DNA of 12,559 nucleotides from positions 1 to 12,559 of the forward strand of contig JAFUEG010000071.1 in assembly GCA_017464045.1 (NCBI GenBank). Direction: 5' to 3'. A program made the position numbers and the translations under genes. Positions 1 through 6,759 of this stretch are shown piece by piece. This stretch comes from Lachnospiraceae bacterium. GTDB taxonomy: Bacteria > Bacillota_A > Clostridia > Lachnospirales > Lachnospiraceae. Positions within the stretch are counted from its first letter, which is position 1. Each line of letters starts with the position of its first letter. The notes under the pieces are model-generated. The model saw only the letters and a list, made by a program, of their open reading frames with translations. It was not told the origin of the DNA and did not search any database.

Positions 1-793
1 TAGAAAGAATTCTATTCTTGAAAAGTCAAAGACTAATTATGAGATTAAGCAATTGCTTGATGACAGACAGAAGGCACTCGTATTTATGACAGCTGAGGAT
101 ATGATAGTAAATGGTCTTAACAGTGGTAAGGTCAATATAATCAGTAACAGCTATGATCCTAAGGCTGCTGAAAAACTGCTTATTAAGACATATAATGATG
201 TTGCTGTTCCTGCTAAATATAAGAAACCTGAGGCTCAAAAATCAGGAGGATTATTTGGTAAGAATTCCGGACCAGCTATGGATCCTGATCTTACAAAACT
301 CTTATCAGATACTAAGAATGAGGAAATGCTTCTCAAGTCAGAGTGGTTATGGCATCAGTATACTGAAAAGGGCAATGTTAAGCAGACACCTGAGGAAAGT
401 ACATACAGTGTTGTATGTCTTGTTAAGGTAGTTGAGAAACTTCTTGATAAGAAAGGCGGAAGTTCTTCAAAGACTGAATCTACACCTAACAAGAAAGTTA
501 TCATTACCAAGACAGGTAAGGTTATTGAGTTATCAGATGAGAGCACACAGACTCCTGTATCAAATACTAGCTCAACACCTACTGTTATTGAGAATCTCAA
601 TAACATAATTATAGCGCTTAAAGATAAATCTGAAGAAAACGTTGCATACGTTCAGTCTTATGTAAATGATTGGCTTGATGCGGTTATAGCTGCTAAAATT
701 GATAAGAATACAATGATGGCACTCTATGATGCAGAAGAGTTGAGAGATAAGACTTTGCAGGTTATCAAGAAATTAAGAGCTGATTTATTATAA
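1..793 (+). CDS. Unrecognised protein, 3' part only (5' end outside window)
   Basis: The frame is open to the left edge of the window, with its first whole codon at base 2. The gene therefore starts upstream, and a TTG at 53 that could pass for a start is internal. About 263 residues are visible, ending at TAA 791-793. I do not recognise the family. The visible part is soluble: there is no membrane segment and no signal. It begins with a charged helical stretch (around ILEKSKTNYEIKQLLDDRQK), then a region with a Gly/Ser/Pro linker (KKPEAQKSGGLFGKNSG), a segment with WLWHQY and a probable helix VVCLVKVVEKLL, then a Ser/Thr/Pro-rich low-complexity linker, and a C-terminal helical domain (from TVIENLNNIIIALKDKSEEN to the end). 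The linkers suggest at least three modules. A hairpin at 825-846 separates it from uvrC. The reading frame is convincing; the function is unknown. Confidence 0.8.
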   Translation, partial: RKNSILEKSKTNYEIKQLLDDRQKALVFMTAEDMIVNGLNSGKVNIISNSYDPKAAEKLLIKTYNDVAVPAKYKKPEAQKSGGLFGKNSGPAMDPDLTKLLSDTKNEEMLLKSEWLWHQYTEKGNVKQTPEESTYSVVCLVKVVEKLLDKKGGSSSKTESTPNKKVIITKTGKVIELSDESTQTPVSNTSSTPTVIENLNNIIIALKDKSEENVAYVQSYVNDWLDAVIAAKIDKNTMMALYDAEELRDKTLQVIKKLRADLL

Positions 794-824
794 TTTAGAC
801 ACAAAAAAACCTTTATCATATATT

Positions 825-846
825 GGGGGTATCATAGTATACCCCC
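825..846 (+). terminator. Hairpin downstream of the first gene, possible terminator
   Basis: GGGGGTAT (825-832) pairs perfectly with ATACCCCC (839-846) around a six-base loop. It lies about 30 bases after the stop codon. The T-tract that follows is short and broken (TTTATGTTT), so termination may be partial. The bases between here and uvrC (847-955) show no gene and no clear promoter. Confidence 0.5.
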
Positions 847-955
847 TTTATGTTTGCCATAAGCCCATCAAGTGTGAGGGTTTATCCTGTTAGAATGATG
901 GAATAATGTAAACCGGACAGCTGTTGTTTCGAGGCTTCTTATCACAAAAAAGAAA

Positions 956-2791
956 GTGAAATATATGCGGGAAAATAATTTTGATATAGAAACTGAATTA
1001 AGCAAACTTCCTAAGGAACCCGGAGTATATATCATGCATAGTGCCAATGATGATATACTCTATGTAGGTAAGGCGATTAGCCTGCATAATAGGGTGAGAC
1101 AGTATTTTCGTGAGGGTCACGGACACAATAATTCACCCAAGATTGTAAAGATGGTTTCACAGATAGCTTATTTTGAATATATAGTGACTTCATCAGAGAT
1201 GGAGGCACTTGTTTTGGAGTGTAATCTTATCAAAGAATATCGACCGAAATATAATACGCTTATGACAGATGATAAGGGTTATCCTTATATAAAGGTTACT
1301 GTTGAGGAAGATTATCCGAGAGTTTTATATAGTCACAATATGAAAAGAGACAGGTCAAAATATTTTGGACCTTATACTAATCCGAGAGCAGTTAAGGATA
1401 CAATTGAACTTATAAATAAGTTGTACAAATTGCGTAATTGCAATAGAAATCTTCCCCGCGATATAGGTAAAGAACGACCATGCCTTTACTATCAGATAGG
1501 TCAGTGCAGTGCACCTTGCAATGGATACATTTCTTCTGAAGAATATAAAAAAAATATAGATAAAGCGATTGATTTTTTAAATGGAAATTATAAGGATACA
1601 GTAAATTCTCTTAAGGAAAAAATGAAATTTTATGCAGATGAAATGGAGTTTGAAAAGGCTGCTGAAACAAGAGATTTAATAGAGAGTATTAATCATATCA
1701 TGGACAAGCAGAAAATGAGCGTAACAAGTGGAGAAGACAGAGATGTAATCGCATGTGCATCTAATGAAACGGATGCGGTTGTTACTGTATTTTTTGTAAG
1801 AGAGGGAAAGCTTCTGGGAAGAGAACATCACCATATGAATACAAATAATGAAGAAACGGTATGTGATATATTAACGGCCTTTGTTAAACAGTACTATTCC
1901 GGAACACCATATCTTCCAAAGGAGATACTTGTACAGGAGAATATAGATGAGCTTTTGATAATAGAGGGATATCTTTCAGAGAGAAGGGGATCTAAGGTAA
2001 GGGTTTACGTGCCGCAAAAGGGTGAAAAGAAAAAACTATTAAAGCTTGCTTATGACAATGCTGCACTTGTATTGAAGCAGGATGTGGAGAGGATAAAAAG
2101 ACAGGAAAAACGAACTGTAGGAGCGACAAAGGATATAGCAGATATACTTGGAATACCTTCAGCAGACAGGATGGAGGCTTTTGATATATCTCATATCTCC
2201 GGTACCTTGAGTGTTGCATCCATGGTAGTATTTGAAAAGGGTGTTCCAAAGAAAAATTCGTATCGTAAATTCAGACTTAAGACAATAGAAGGACCGGATG
2301 ACTACGCTTCCATGAAGGAGGTTTTAAGTCGAAGGTTTACCGATGAAAAGCTGGATGTGTATCCGGATGTAATCATGATGGATGGCGGAAAGGGACAGGT
2401 CAATGTGGCGCTTATGGTGCTTGACAGTCTTGGCATAGATATACCTGTATGCGGTATGGTTAAGGATGATAACCACCATACCAGAGGACTTTATTATAAC
2501 AACAAAGAGGTAGACTTCCCGAAAGGAAGTGAGGCTATGCTTATGGTTACAGCTCTTCAGGATGAGGCACACAGATTTGCCATAGAATATCATAGGCAGC
2601 TTAGAAGTAAAAATCAAGTTCATTCCATTTTGGACGAGATAGAGGGGGTCGGTCCGGCACGACGAAAAGCACTGCTTAAGCATTTTAAGGATATTGAACA
2701 TATAAAGAGTGCAGGTGTTGATGAACTGAAAAATGTAGACGGAATTACTGATGCAGTTGCAGAGAGTATATATAATTTCTTTCATACTTAA
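956..2791 (+). CDS. uvrC: Excinuclease ABC subunit C (UvrC)
   Basis: UvrC makes both incisions around a DNA lesion in the UvrAB-damage complex during nucleotide excision repair. The 611-residue product has the full family architecture. The N-terminal GIY-YIG nuclease has GVY at 23-25 and LYVGK at 35-39. Four cysteines at 162, 176, 184 and 188 match the spacing of the 4Fe-4S site known in UvrC. A UVR helical hairpin that binds UvrB lies near 216-245. The RNase H-like nuclease has the acidic residue D410 in AFDISH and D476 in MDGGKGQ. Tandem helix-hairpin-helix DNA-binding motifs (EGVGPARR, then VDGITDAVAE) close the protein at about 557-611. The start is uncertain between GTG 956 and ATG 965; neither has a strong Shine-Dalgarno sequence, and both give a typical N-terminus. 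Nothing looks degraded. Function is near certain. Confidence 0.98.
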   Translation: MKYMRENNFDIETELSKLPKEPGVYIMHSANDDILYVGKAISLHNRVRQYFREGHGHNNSPKIVKMVSQIAYFEYIVTSSEMEALVLECNLIKEYRPKYNTLMTDDKGYPYIKVTVEEDYPRVLYSHNMKRDRSKYFGPYTNPRAVKDTIELINKLYKLRNCNRNLPRDIGKERPCLYYQIGQCSAPCNGYISSEEYKKNIDKAIDFLNGNYKDTVNSLKEKMKFYADEMEFEKAAETRDLIESINHIMDKQKMSVTSGEDRDVIACASNETDAVVTVFFVREGKLLGREHHHMNTNNEETVCDILTAFVKQYYSGTPYLPKEILVQENIDELLIIEGYLSERRGSKVRVYVPQKGEKKKLLKLAYDNAALVLKQDVERIKRQEKRTVGATKDIADILGIPSADRMEAFDISHISGTLSVASMVVFEKGVPKKNSYRKFRLKTIEGPDDYASMKEVLSRRFTDEKLDVYPDVIMMDGGKGQVNVALMVLDSLGIDIPVCGMVKDDNHHTRGLYYNNKEVDFPKGSEAMLMVTALQDEAHRFAIEYHRQLRSKNQVHSILDEIEGVGPARRKALLKHFKDIEHIKSAGVDELKNVDGITDAVAESIYNFFHT

Positions 2792-2811
2792 AAATAGATT
2801 TGTTTTTTTAA
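2788..2811 (+). terminator. Weak AT-only hairpin after uvrC
   Basis: TTAAAAA (2788-2794) overlaps the uvrC stop codon and can pair with TTTTTAA (2805-2811), followed by ATGTTTTTTG. The stem has no GC pairs, so it is a weak candidate and may be chance in AT-rich sequence. Confidence 0.25.
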
Positions 2812-2908
2812 ATGTTTTTTGTATTGTAAAATTGATGTTATAAAGTTATATTATAGGTTATAGCAATCAAATTTATTGCTTGTAAAAATAATTATGGTTT
2901 AGAGTGAT

Positions 2909-2936
2909 TTGATTGTTTAATATTATGGAGTAAAAT
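2909..2936 (+). promoter_or_regulatory. Probable sigma-A-type promoter of the yqeG unit
   Basis: TTGATT (2909-2914) and TAAAAT (2931-2936) lie 16 bases apart, about 24 bases before the yqeG start. The match is four and five of six bases to the -35 and -10 consensus. In such AT-rich sequence chance matches are common, so confidence is moderate. Confidence 0.4.
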
Positions 2937-2959
2937 TAATTATAGGTTAGAGGTTTTTT

Positions 2960-3472
2960 ATGTTTAAAATTTTTTATCCGACTGAATATTATGACTCAAC
3001 GTATTCTATAGATTTTAAAAAGTATTATAATGATGGATATAGAGGAGTTATTTTCGATATAGATAATACACTTGTAGAGCATGATGCACCGGCTGATTTT
3101 CGTGCTTCTGTGTTGATAAAAAAACTTATGGCTATGGGGTATAAGGTTTGCTTCTTATCCAATAATGACGAGCAGCGTGTGGCGGATTTTAACAAAGAAT
3201 TCGGAGCTGTATACATATATAAGGCAGGTAAGCCGCTGGCTAAAGGTTATATAAAGGCTATGGATAAAATGGGAACTGATAAAGATAATACATTTTTTGT
3301 GGGTGACCAGCTTTTTACTGATATTTGGGGTGCTAATAATGCAAAGCTTCACAGTATACTTGTAAAACCGATAGCCAAGCATGAGGAGATACAGATAATA
3401 CTAAAACGTATACCTGAAAAATTAGTGCTTTTCTTCTATAAAATGAAACATAAAATAAAAACAAAAGAATGA
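2960..3472 (+). CDS. yqeG: YqeG-family HAD phosphatase (subfamily IIIA)
   Basis: This 170-residue protein has the complete set of HAD phosphatase motifs. The nucleophile and acid are D33 and D35 in FDIDNTLVEHD, motif II is S67 in FLSNN, the motif III lysine is K91 in AGKPLAKG, and the metal-binding acids are D116 and D121 in VGDQLFTDIWGAN. Its size and the form of these motifs fit the YqeG family, which is related to the yeast mitochondrial phosphatidylglycerophosphatase Gep4. A role in phospholipid or other small phosphomonoester turnover is therefore plausible but not shown here. In many Firmicutes yqeG sits beside yqeH and aroE; here it follows uvrC instead. AGAGG at 2949-2953 lies six bases before the ATG. 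The next gene begins 15 bases after the stop, so the two are probably cotranscribed. Confidence 0.9.
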   Translation: MFKIFYPTEYYDSTYSIDFKKYYNDGYRGVIFDIDNTLVEHDAPADFRASVLIKKLMAMGYKVCFLSNNDEQRVADFNKEFGAVYIYKAGKPLAKGYIKAMDKMGTDKDNTFFVGDQLFTDIWGANNAKLHSILVKPIAKHEEIQIILKRIPEKLVLFFYKMKHKIKTKE

Positions 3473-3487
3473 CACTGGAGGTTACAT

Positions 3488-3841
3488 ATGAAAAAAAGAA
3501 TTCTTGCATATCTTGCGTATGTGGATAATTTATTAGAGGAAGATAATAAGGAAACAGACTGGGATGAAGAGATAAAAAAACATCTTGTTCAGACAGGTTT
3601 TTTTGCTCATGAAAGAATAGTACATCTTATCGTTACGGTCTTGTTTGCCTTAATGACACTTATGACTATTATATATCTTAATTACAGCGGTAAGCTGGTT
3701 ATGCTTTTACTTACGATTGCACTTCTTGTTTTACTCATACCATATGTAATGCATTATTATCTTTTGGAGAACAGTGTACAAAAAATGTATGTCCAATATG
3801 ATGAAATGATGAATAAAAAGCATAAAGCTTTTCATATGTAG
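3488..3841 (+). CDS. Small two-helix membrane protein, unknown function
   Basis: A 117-residue protein with an acidic, soluble N-terminus of about 43 residues (LLEEDNKETDWDEEIKKH). Two hydrophobic spans follow, at about 44-64 and 69-93, joined by a short NYSGK turn. The tail of about 24 residues is basic and rich in Met and Lys. The layout suggests both termini on the same side, probably the cytoplasm. There is no signal peptidase site. GGAGG at 3477-3481 sits six bases before the ATG, and the gene follows yqeG by 15 bases, so it should be made with that phosphatase. If YqeG acts on a membrane lipid, a membrane partner would make sense, but this is only inference. I do not recognise the family. 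Confidence 0.75.
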   Translation: MKKRILAYLAYVDNLLEEDNKETDWDEEIKKHLVQTGFFAHERIVHLIVTVLFALMTLMTIIYLNYSGKLVMLLLTIALLVLLIPYVMHYYLLENSVQKMYVQYDEMMNKKHKAFHM

Positions 3842-3846
3842 AAATA

Positions 3847-3874
3847 TGGTGCAGCCATTTATATGGCTGCACCA
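3847..3874. terminator. Strong hairpin between convergent genes, likely bidirectional terminator
   Basis: TGGTGCAGCCAT (3847-3858) pairs perfectly over 12 bases with ATGGCTGCACCA (3863-3874) around a four-base TTAT loop. It starts six bases after the membrane-protein stop codon and lies 31 bases beyond the end of the minus-strand lipoprotein gene. The flanking T-runs are short on both strands (ACTTTGTT on plus, TATTTC on minus). Position and stem strength still support a shared terminator. Confidence 0.75.
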
Positions 3875-3905
3875 CTTTGTTACAGGAATGCGTTAGGATA
3901 TATCT

Positions 3906-4229
3906 TTACCTGTTGTTAGTGTTCTTTTTATTATTGGTATTATTTCTGTTGTTATTGTCATTTCTGTCATCGTCATCATCGTTGCCGGTGATTTCATCAA
4001 CACCATCCTGAACACCGTCGATAACATCCTTGGCTCCATCACCGACACCGTCTATTAGGTCGTCTGCAGCATCACCTGCATCGTCCATGATGTTATCATT
4101 GTCTCTGGTTCCTTCGGTTGTTGCCTCGTCTCTTGTTGTTTCATCATTTCCTGCGCCACAGGCGGTAAGAGATACTGAAAGTAAAACTAAAGACAAGGTT
4201 GTTAATAATATTTTTCTTATATTTTTCAT
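3906..4229 (-). CDS. Small acidic lipoprotein, Asp/Asn-rich
   Basis: The 107-residue product starts with a classic lipoprotein signal: basic MKNIRK, a hydrophobic stretch, and the lipobox LTAC with the modified cysteine at 24. It is therefore expected to be exported and anchored in the outer face of the membrane. The mature part has a Thr/Glu/Asp-rich segment, then an acidic repeat-like helix in which ID-GV units recur (LIDGVGDGAKDVIDGVQDGV). It ends in a run of five Asp and a tail made almost only of Asn, Asp, Lys, Thr and Arg. Low complexity prevents a family call. AGGAG (plus-strand 4238-4242) lies eight bases before the ATG. It is downstream of and on the same strand as the cysteine-rich gene, 96 bases away. 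An inverted repeat abuts its ribosome binding site. Function unknown; it may be a cell-envelope spacer protein. Confidence 0.8.
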   Translation of the reverse strand: MKNIRKILLTTLSLVLLSVSLTACGAGNDETTRDEATTEGTRDNDNIMDDAGDAADDLIDGVGDGAKDVIDGVQDGVDEITGNDDDDDRNDNNNRNNTNNKKNTNNR

Positions 4230-4241
4230 ATTAACATCTCC

Positions 4242-4273
4242 TAATACTATTTAGATTAACATAGATAGTATTA
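4242..4273 (-). promoter_or_regulatory. Inverted repeat abutting the lipoprotein ribosome binding site
   Basis: TAATACTAT (4242-4250) and ATAGTATTA (4265-4273) are perfect nine-base arms separated by 14 bases. Read on the minus strand, the second arm ends on the first base of the AGGAG ribosome binding site. It could be an operator or an RNA hairpin that affects translation of the lipoprotein. The arms are AT-rich, so chance is possible. Confidence 0.4.
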
Positions 4274-4303
4274 GCTTTATTTTTCAGATTATTTGTTTAT
4301 TAA

Positions 4304-4327
4304 AAAAATGCCATAATTTACATTTTT
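4304..4327 (-). terminator. Weak hairpin at the end of the cysteine-rich gene
   Basis: On the minus strand AAAAATG and CATTTTT can pair around a ten-base loop and are followed by further T residues. The hairpin overlaps the stop codon and is nearly all AT, so it would at most terminate partially, leaving readthrough into the lipoprotein gene possible. Confidence 0.3.
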
Positions 4328-5210
4328 AATTTGAACCGCCGCAATTGTTTATATCATCATTTACATTTGGATTCTTAGCATCGCCCGGATTGCAAAGCTC
4401 GAGTGGCTTGATATTTCTGTCAAGTAAGCTTCCTTCTACAAAATCCATACGTACAGAATCATCTTCTGTAACAAGACTTCCTCTTGATGCATTTGCTTTG
4501 CCGTCATGTTGTATTCTGTATGCGTTAAAATAAACACAGTTGCATAACAGTGTAAGACCTATGGTAATGTCTGAATCTGTTGCTTCAAAGTCTAAAACCT
4601 TAGGAAGTGCCATAAGATTAAGACCCTGACAAACCGTATTGTTTGTATCTGTAAAACCAATTACATTTAATAATGGTTCGGTTAAGTCGCCGTCAACATA
4701 GCTTATTCCGTATGGTGCAAATATGTCTAAGGTGGTTGATGTAGGATTGGTTTCACTGTCATATCCCGGAGCGTCTGTATCAGATGGCAGATATGTTATA
4801 TCTGGAAGTGATAAGGTTGCAAGAAGTCTTTTATTGTAATCGTAGAGTTTTATAGCAAAATCTACGGAAAGATTAGTGAGTGTAACTTCGTAGCAATTGG
4901 GTCTTGTCACTATAGGTGTAACTGTGGTTTCATCTTCTCCTTCGGCAGCATCAAGGGTTATGTCGATAACCTCTGCTGTTGCATAATACGCAGTCGGATA
5001 ATCTGCTAAAAATCCTTCAGGGAGTGGTATGGTCTGACATACATTTATGCCGACTTCATCGTAGATAACCGGTGATAAACAATTTAAAACCTTAGGATCA
5101 CCGCATTGTGGATTTAAGCATACATCTGTAGCGCCACAGCCACAATCGCCATTGCCTGTTGTATTGTTGTTAAATAATCTTTGGTTATTAGAATTACAGT
5201 TTTTAGCCAT
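4326..5210 (-). CDS. Cysteine-rich soluble protein, unknown function
   Basis: A 294-residue protein with 13 cysteines. Seven of them fall in the first 58 residues (5, 23, 25, 31, 36, 44, 58), including a CGC pair. A CNC pair lies in LLCNCVYFNAYRI, with others near both flanks. The first 20 residues are rich in Asn, as is the end (NVNDDINNCGGSN). Between them is a long acidic, Thr/Val/Ile-rich, probably beta-strand region. There is no signal peptide and no membrane segment. Such a make-up (Asn- and Cys-rich ends around a beta core) is seen in self-assembling, disulfide-linked coat or appendage proteins of Firmicutes, but I see no diagnostic motif; metal binding is an alternative. AAGGA eight bases upstream supports the ATG at 5208-5210. 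It is transcribed away from the coiled-coil gene, and the lipoprotein lies downstream. I do not recognise the family. Confidence 0.75.
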   Translation of the reverse strand: MAKNCNSNNQRLFNNNTTGNGDCGCGATDVCLNPQCGDPKVLNCLSPVIYDEVGINVCQTIPLPEGFLADYPTAYYATAEVIDITLDAAEGEDETTVTPIVTRPNCYEVTLTNLSVDFAIKLYDYNKRLLATLSLPDITYLPSDTDAPGYDSETNPTSTTLDIFAPYGISYVDGDLTEPLLNVIGFTDTNNTVCQGLNLMALPKVLDFEATDSDITIGLTLLCNCVYFNAYRIQHDGKANASRGSLVTEDDSVRMDFVEGSLLDRNIKPLELCNPGDAKNPNVNDDINNCGGSN

Positions 5211-5240
5211 GGGACTATTCCTTTCTTATATGCTTAGTTT

Positions 5241-5269
5241 AATATATTCACATTATTTATATTAGTTAA
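5241..5269 (-). promoter_or_regulatory. Probable promoter of the cysteine-rich gene
   Basis: On the minus strand TTAACT (plus 5264-5269) and TATATT (plus 5241-5246) are spaced by exactly 17 bases, about 30 bases before the start codon. They match four and five of six consensus bases. The 126-base divergent intergenic region (5211-5336) is extremely AT-rich, which lowers certainty. Confidence 0.4.
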
Positions 5270-5336
5270 AGAAAAATGAAATATTATGAAAAAATATGAA
5301 TATAGATAGAATAAATATATTTTTTCAGGAGATTTT

Positions 5337-6584
5337 ATGGAATTTATAAACTCTTTATCGGATGGAAGAAAGGCAGTAGTTTATGATGAGGGCAACAATA
5401 TAACAATTATTTTCATTACAAATGTAAGAAATATGCAGAGTGCCGTTGTCGCAAGAGATTATCTTTCGGCGCTTGACTGCTTGTACTTTAGAAATAATTT
5501 ATATGTTGTTTATATAAGCAATACAAATGAGGTGAAATGGAAGCAGGTTGGAAGAGAGGAAAGTCTTATTTTGATAACCGGAACAAATGAGGTGTGGGAT
5601 GTATCAAATCTAAAAATGTTTGTCATAAATGAAAAAATTTATGTAAGCTATCAGATTTATAATGATGGAAAGAACGCTTATGAGATAAGGTACATTAATC
5701 CAAACGGAGACAGAAAGACGAAACTTATGCTTTCAGAAAAAGAAAGAATTTTAAAATATGACATTACTGAAATTAATGAGGAAATATATCTTAAGATAAA
5801 AGTAAGTGAAGAAACTCCATATGAGTATTTTAGGCTTTCTATTGACGGACAAGAGGATATAGGTCTTTCAAGAGAATATCTTATCGATGAGGAAGAGGAA
5901 AACAGAAGACAGGAAAAATATGAAAATAAACTCAAAAGCCTTGAAGCGGAAAAGGCAGAAATAAAGAAAGAACTCGAAAAACAATATGAAGACGAAAAGG
6001 AAAAGAATGATGAGAAGCTTAAGGTTAAGCTTGAAAGTCTTAAAGAAGAGCTTAGCAGACAGCATACAGAGGAGATTAAGGCTTTGGAGGAAAATTATAC
6101 CAGACAGTATAATGAGTTAAGTGATATGACAAGACAGATACAGGAGGAGGGAAAAAAATACAGGGAGCTTTATGTACAGGCATTAAATGTAATAAATGAA
6201 AAACATAATAAGGAGATTTCTGAAAAACAGTCTGCAAATAATACAGCTAAGAAAACCGAAAAACAGTCGAGTAAAAATAATAAAAAGGCAGAGAAAAGTT
6301 CAGAGGAAATATCCGAGAAGAAAGCGGTCGGGAAAACAGAAAAGCGTTCAACCGGAAATCCGGGAAATAAGACTGTGAAGGATTTAATAAGTCATATTGA
6401 TGAAATGGCTGAAAAAGAGAATGTGAAGGAAGAAGATGTAACACAGGAAAAAATAACAGAAAAAACAGCAGAAAAAGTAACTAAGAAAACAGCTCCAAAG
6501 ACAACTCCTAAAACAAAAACAGGTACAAGGAAAAAAAGTTCAACTGAAATTGTAGAAAATATATCGGCGGAGACATCAAATTAA
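5337..6584 (+). CDS. Beta-domain / coiled-coil / basic-tail protein, unknown function
   Basis: A 415-residue soluble protein in three parts. Residues 1-180 alternate hydrophobic and polar residues in many short strands (AVVYDEG, ITIIFIT, LYVVYIS, KIYVSYQIY), and strand-turn units recur every 35-45 residues, a pattern that could be a partial beta-propeller. Residues about 181-297 are a highly charged Glu/Lys heptad region that should form a long coiled coil. Residues about 300-415 are a Lys/Thr/Ser/Glu-rich, largely disordered tail ending in repeated KTTPKTK-like units, reminiscent of histone H1-like tails; a short helix (TVKDLISHIDEMAEKE) interrupts it. There is no signal or membrane span. 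CAGGAG at 5326-5331 lies five bases before the ATG. It is divergent from the cysteine-rich gene and appears monocistronic. A scaffold or nucleic-acid-binding role is conceivable; I do not recognise the family. Confidence 0.8.
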   Translation: MEFINSLSDGRKAVVYDEGNNITIIFITNVRNMQSAVVARDYLSALDCLYFRNNLYVVYISNTNEVKWKQVGREESLILITGTNEVWDVSNLKMFVINEKIYVSYQIYNDGKNAYEIRYINPNGDRKTKLMLSEKERILKYDITEINEEIYLKIKVSEETPYEYFRLSIDGQEDIGLSREYLIDEEEENRRQEKYENKLKSLEAEKAEIKKELEKQYEDEKEKNDEKLKVKLESLKEELSRQHTEEIKALEENYTRQYNELSDMTRQIQEEGKKYRELYVQALNVINEKHNKEISEKQSANNTAKKTEKQSSKNNKKAEKSSEEISEKKAVGKTEKRSTGNPGNKTVKDLISHIDEMAEKENVKEEDVTQEKITEKTAEKVTKKTAPKTTPKTKTGTRKKSSTEIVENISAETSN

Positions 6585-6629
6585 GCTTAAAGAAGCATGC
6601 CAAGAAAGCTTGAAAAAACGTACAATTAC

Positions 6630-6658
6630 TTGACTTTGTAACATTTTTGTAATAAAAT
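6630..6658 (+). promoter_or_regulatory. Near-consensus promoter of the deacetylase-folate run
   Basis: TTGACT (6630-6635) and TAAAAT (6653-6658) match the sigma-A boxes at five of six bases each with a 17-base spacer, the best promoter in the window. Transcription should begin near 6665, inside the left arm of the hairpin at 6661-6711, leaving a leader of roughly 95 bases before the deacetylase start. Confidence 0.7.
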
Positions 6659-6660
6659 AA

Positions 6661-6711
6661 AAATTGCAGCCTTTTTTAAGAAAAATACCATTCTTAAAGA
6701 AACTGCAATTT
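6661..6711 (+). promoter_or_regulatory. Long hairpin at the 5' end of the predicted operon leader
   Basis: AAATTGCAG (6661-6669) pairs with CTGCAATTT (6703-6711). After a small asymmetric bulge, the stem continues with TTTAAGAA (6675-6682) against TTCTTAAA (6691-6698) around an eight-base loop. No good T-tract follows on the plus strand; on the minus strand it is followed by a T-rich run. It may stabilise the mRNA 5' end, end transcripts of the upstream gene, or be a short structured RNA. Confidence 0.55.
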
Positions 6712-6759
6712 GTATTGTAACTATATTATACCACAATATTTAGGTTTGTAAAGGGAATT

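Noticed and set aside
53..793. Treating TTG 53 as the true start of the first gene
   Set aside because: The same frame has no stop back to base 2 and encodes a continuous charged helix, so the gene is better read as truncated by the window edge.
2324..2785. A 153-codon open frame on the minus strand inside uvrC
   Set aside because: It lies wholly antisense to the conserved nuclease and helix-hairpin-helix regions of uvrC, and its product is Ile/Leu/Cys-rich without motifs; it is a by-product of codon bias.
4030..4254. A 74-codon plus-strand frame rich in Ser, Ala and Pro opposite the lipoprotein gene
   Set aside because: The minus-strand reading has a clean lipobox, signal sequence and ribosome binding site; the plus-strand frame is its low-complexity mirror.
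4326..5210. Naming the cysteine-rich protein as a spore coat or endospore appendage protein
   Set aside because: Composition is suggestive, but no diagnostic motif is visible, no sporulation gene is nearby, and no sporulation-sigma promoter is clear.
6579..6615. AAGCTT repeats after the coiled-coil gene as its terminator
   Set aside because: AAGCTT is itself palindromic; the two copies form only a six-pair stem with a long loop and no T-tract.
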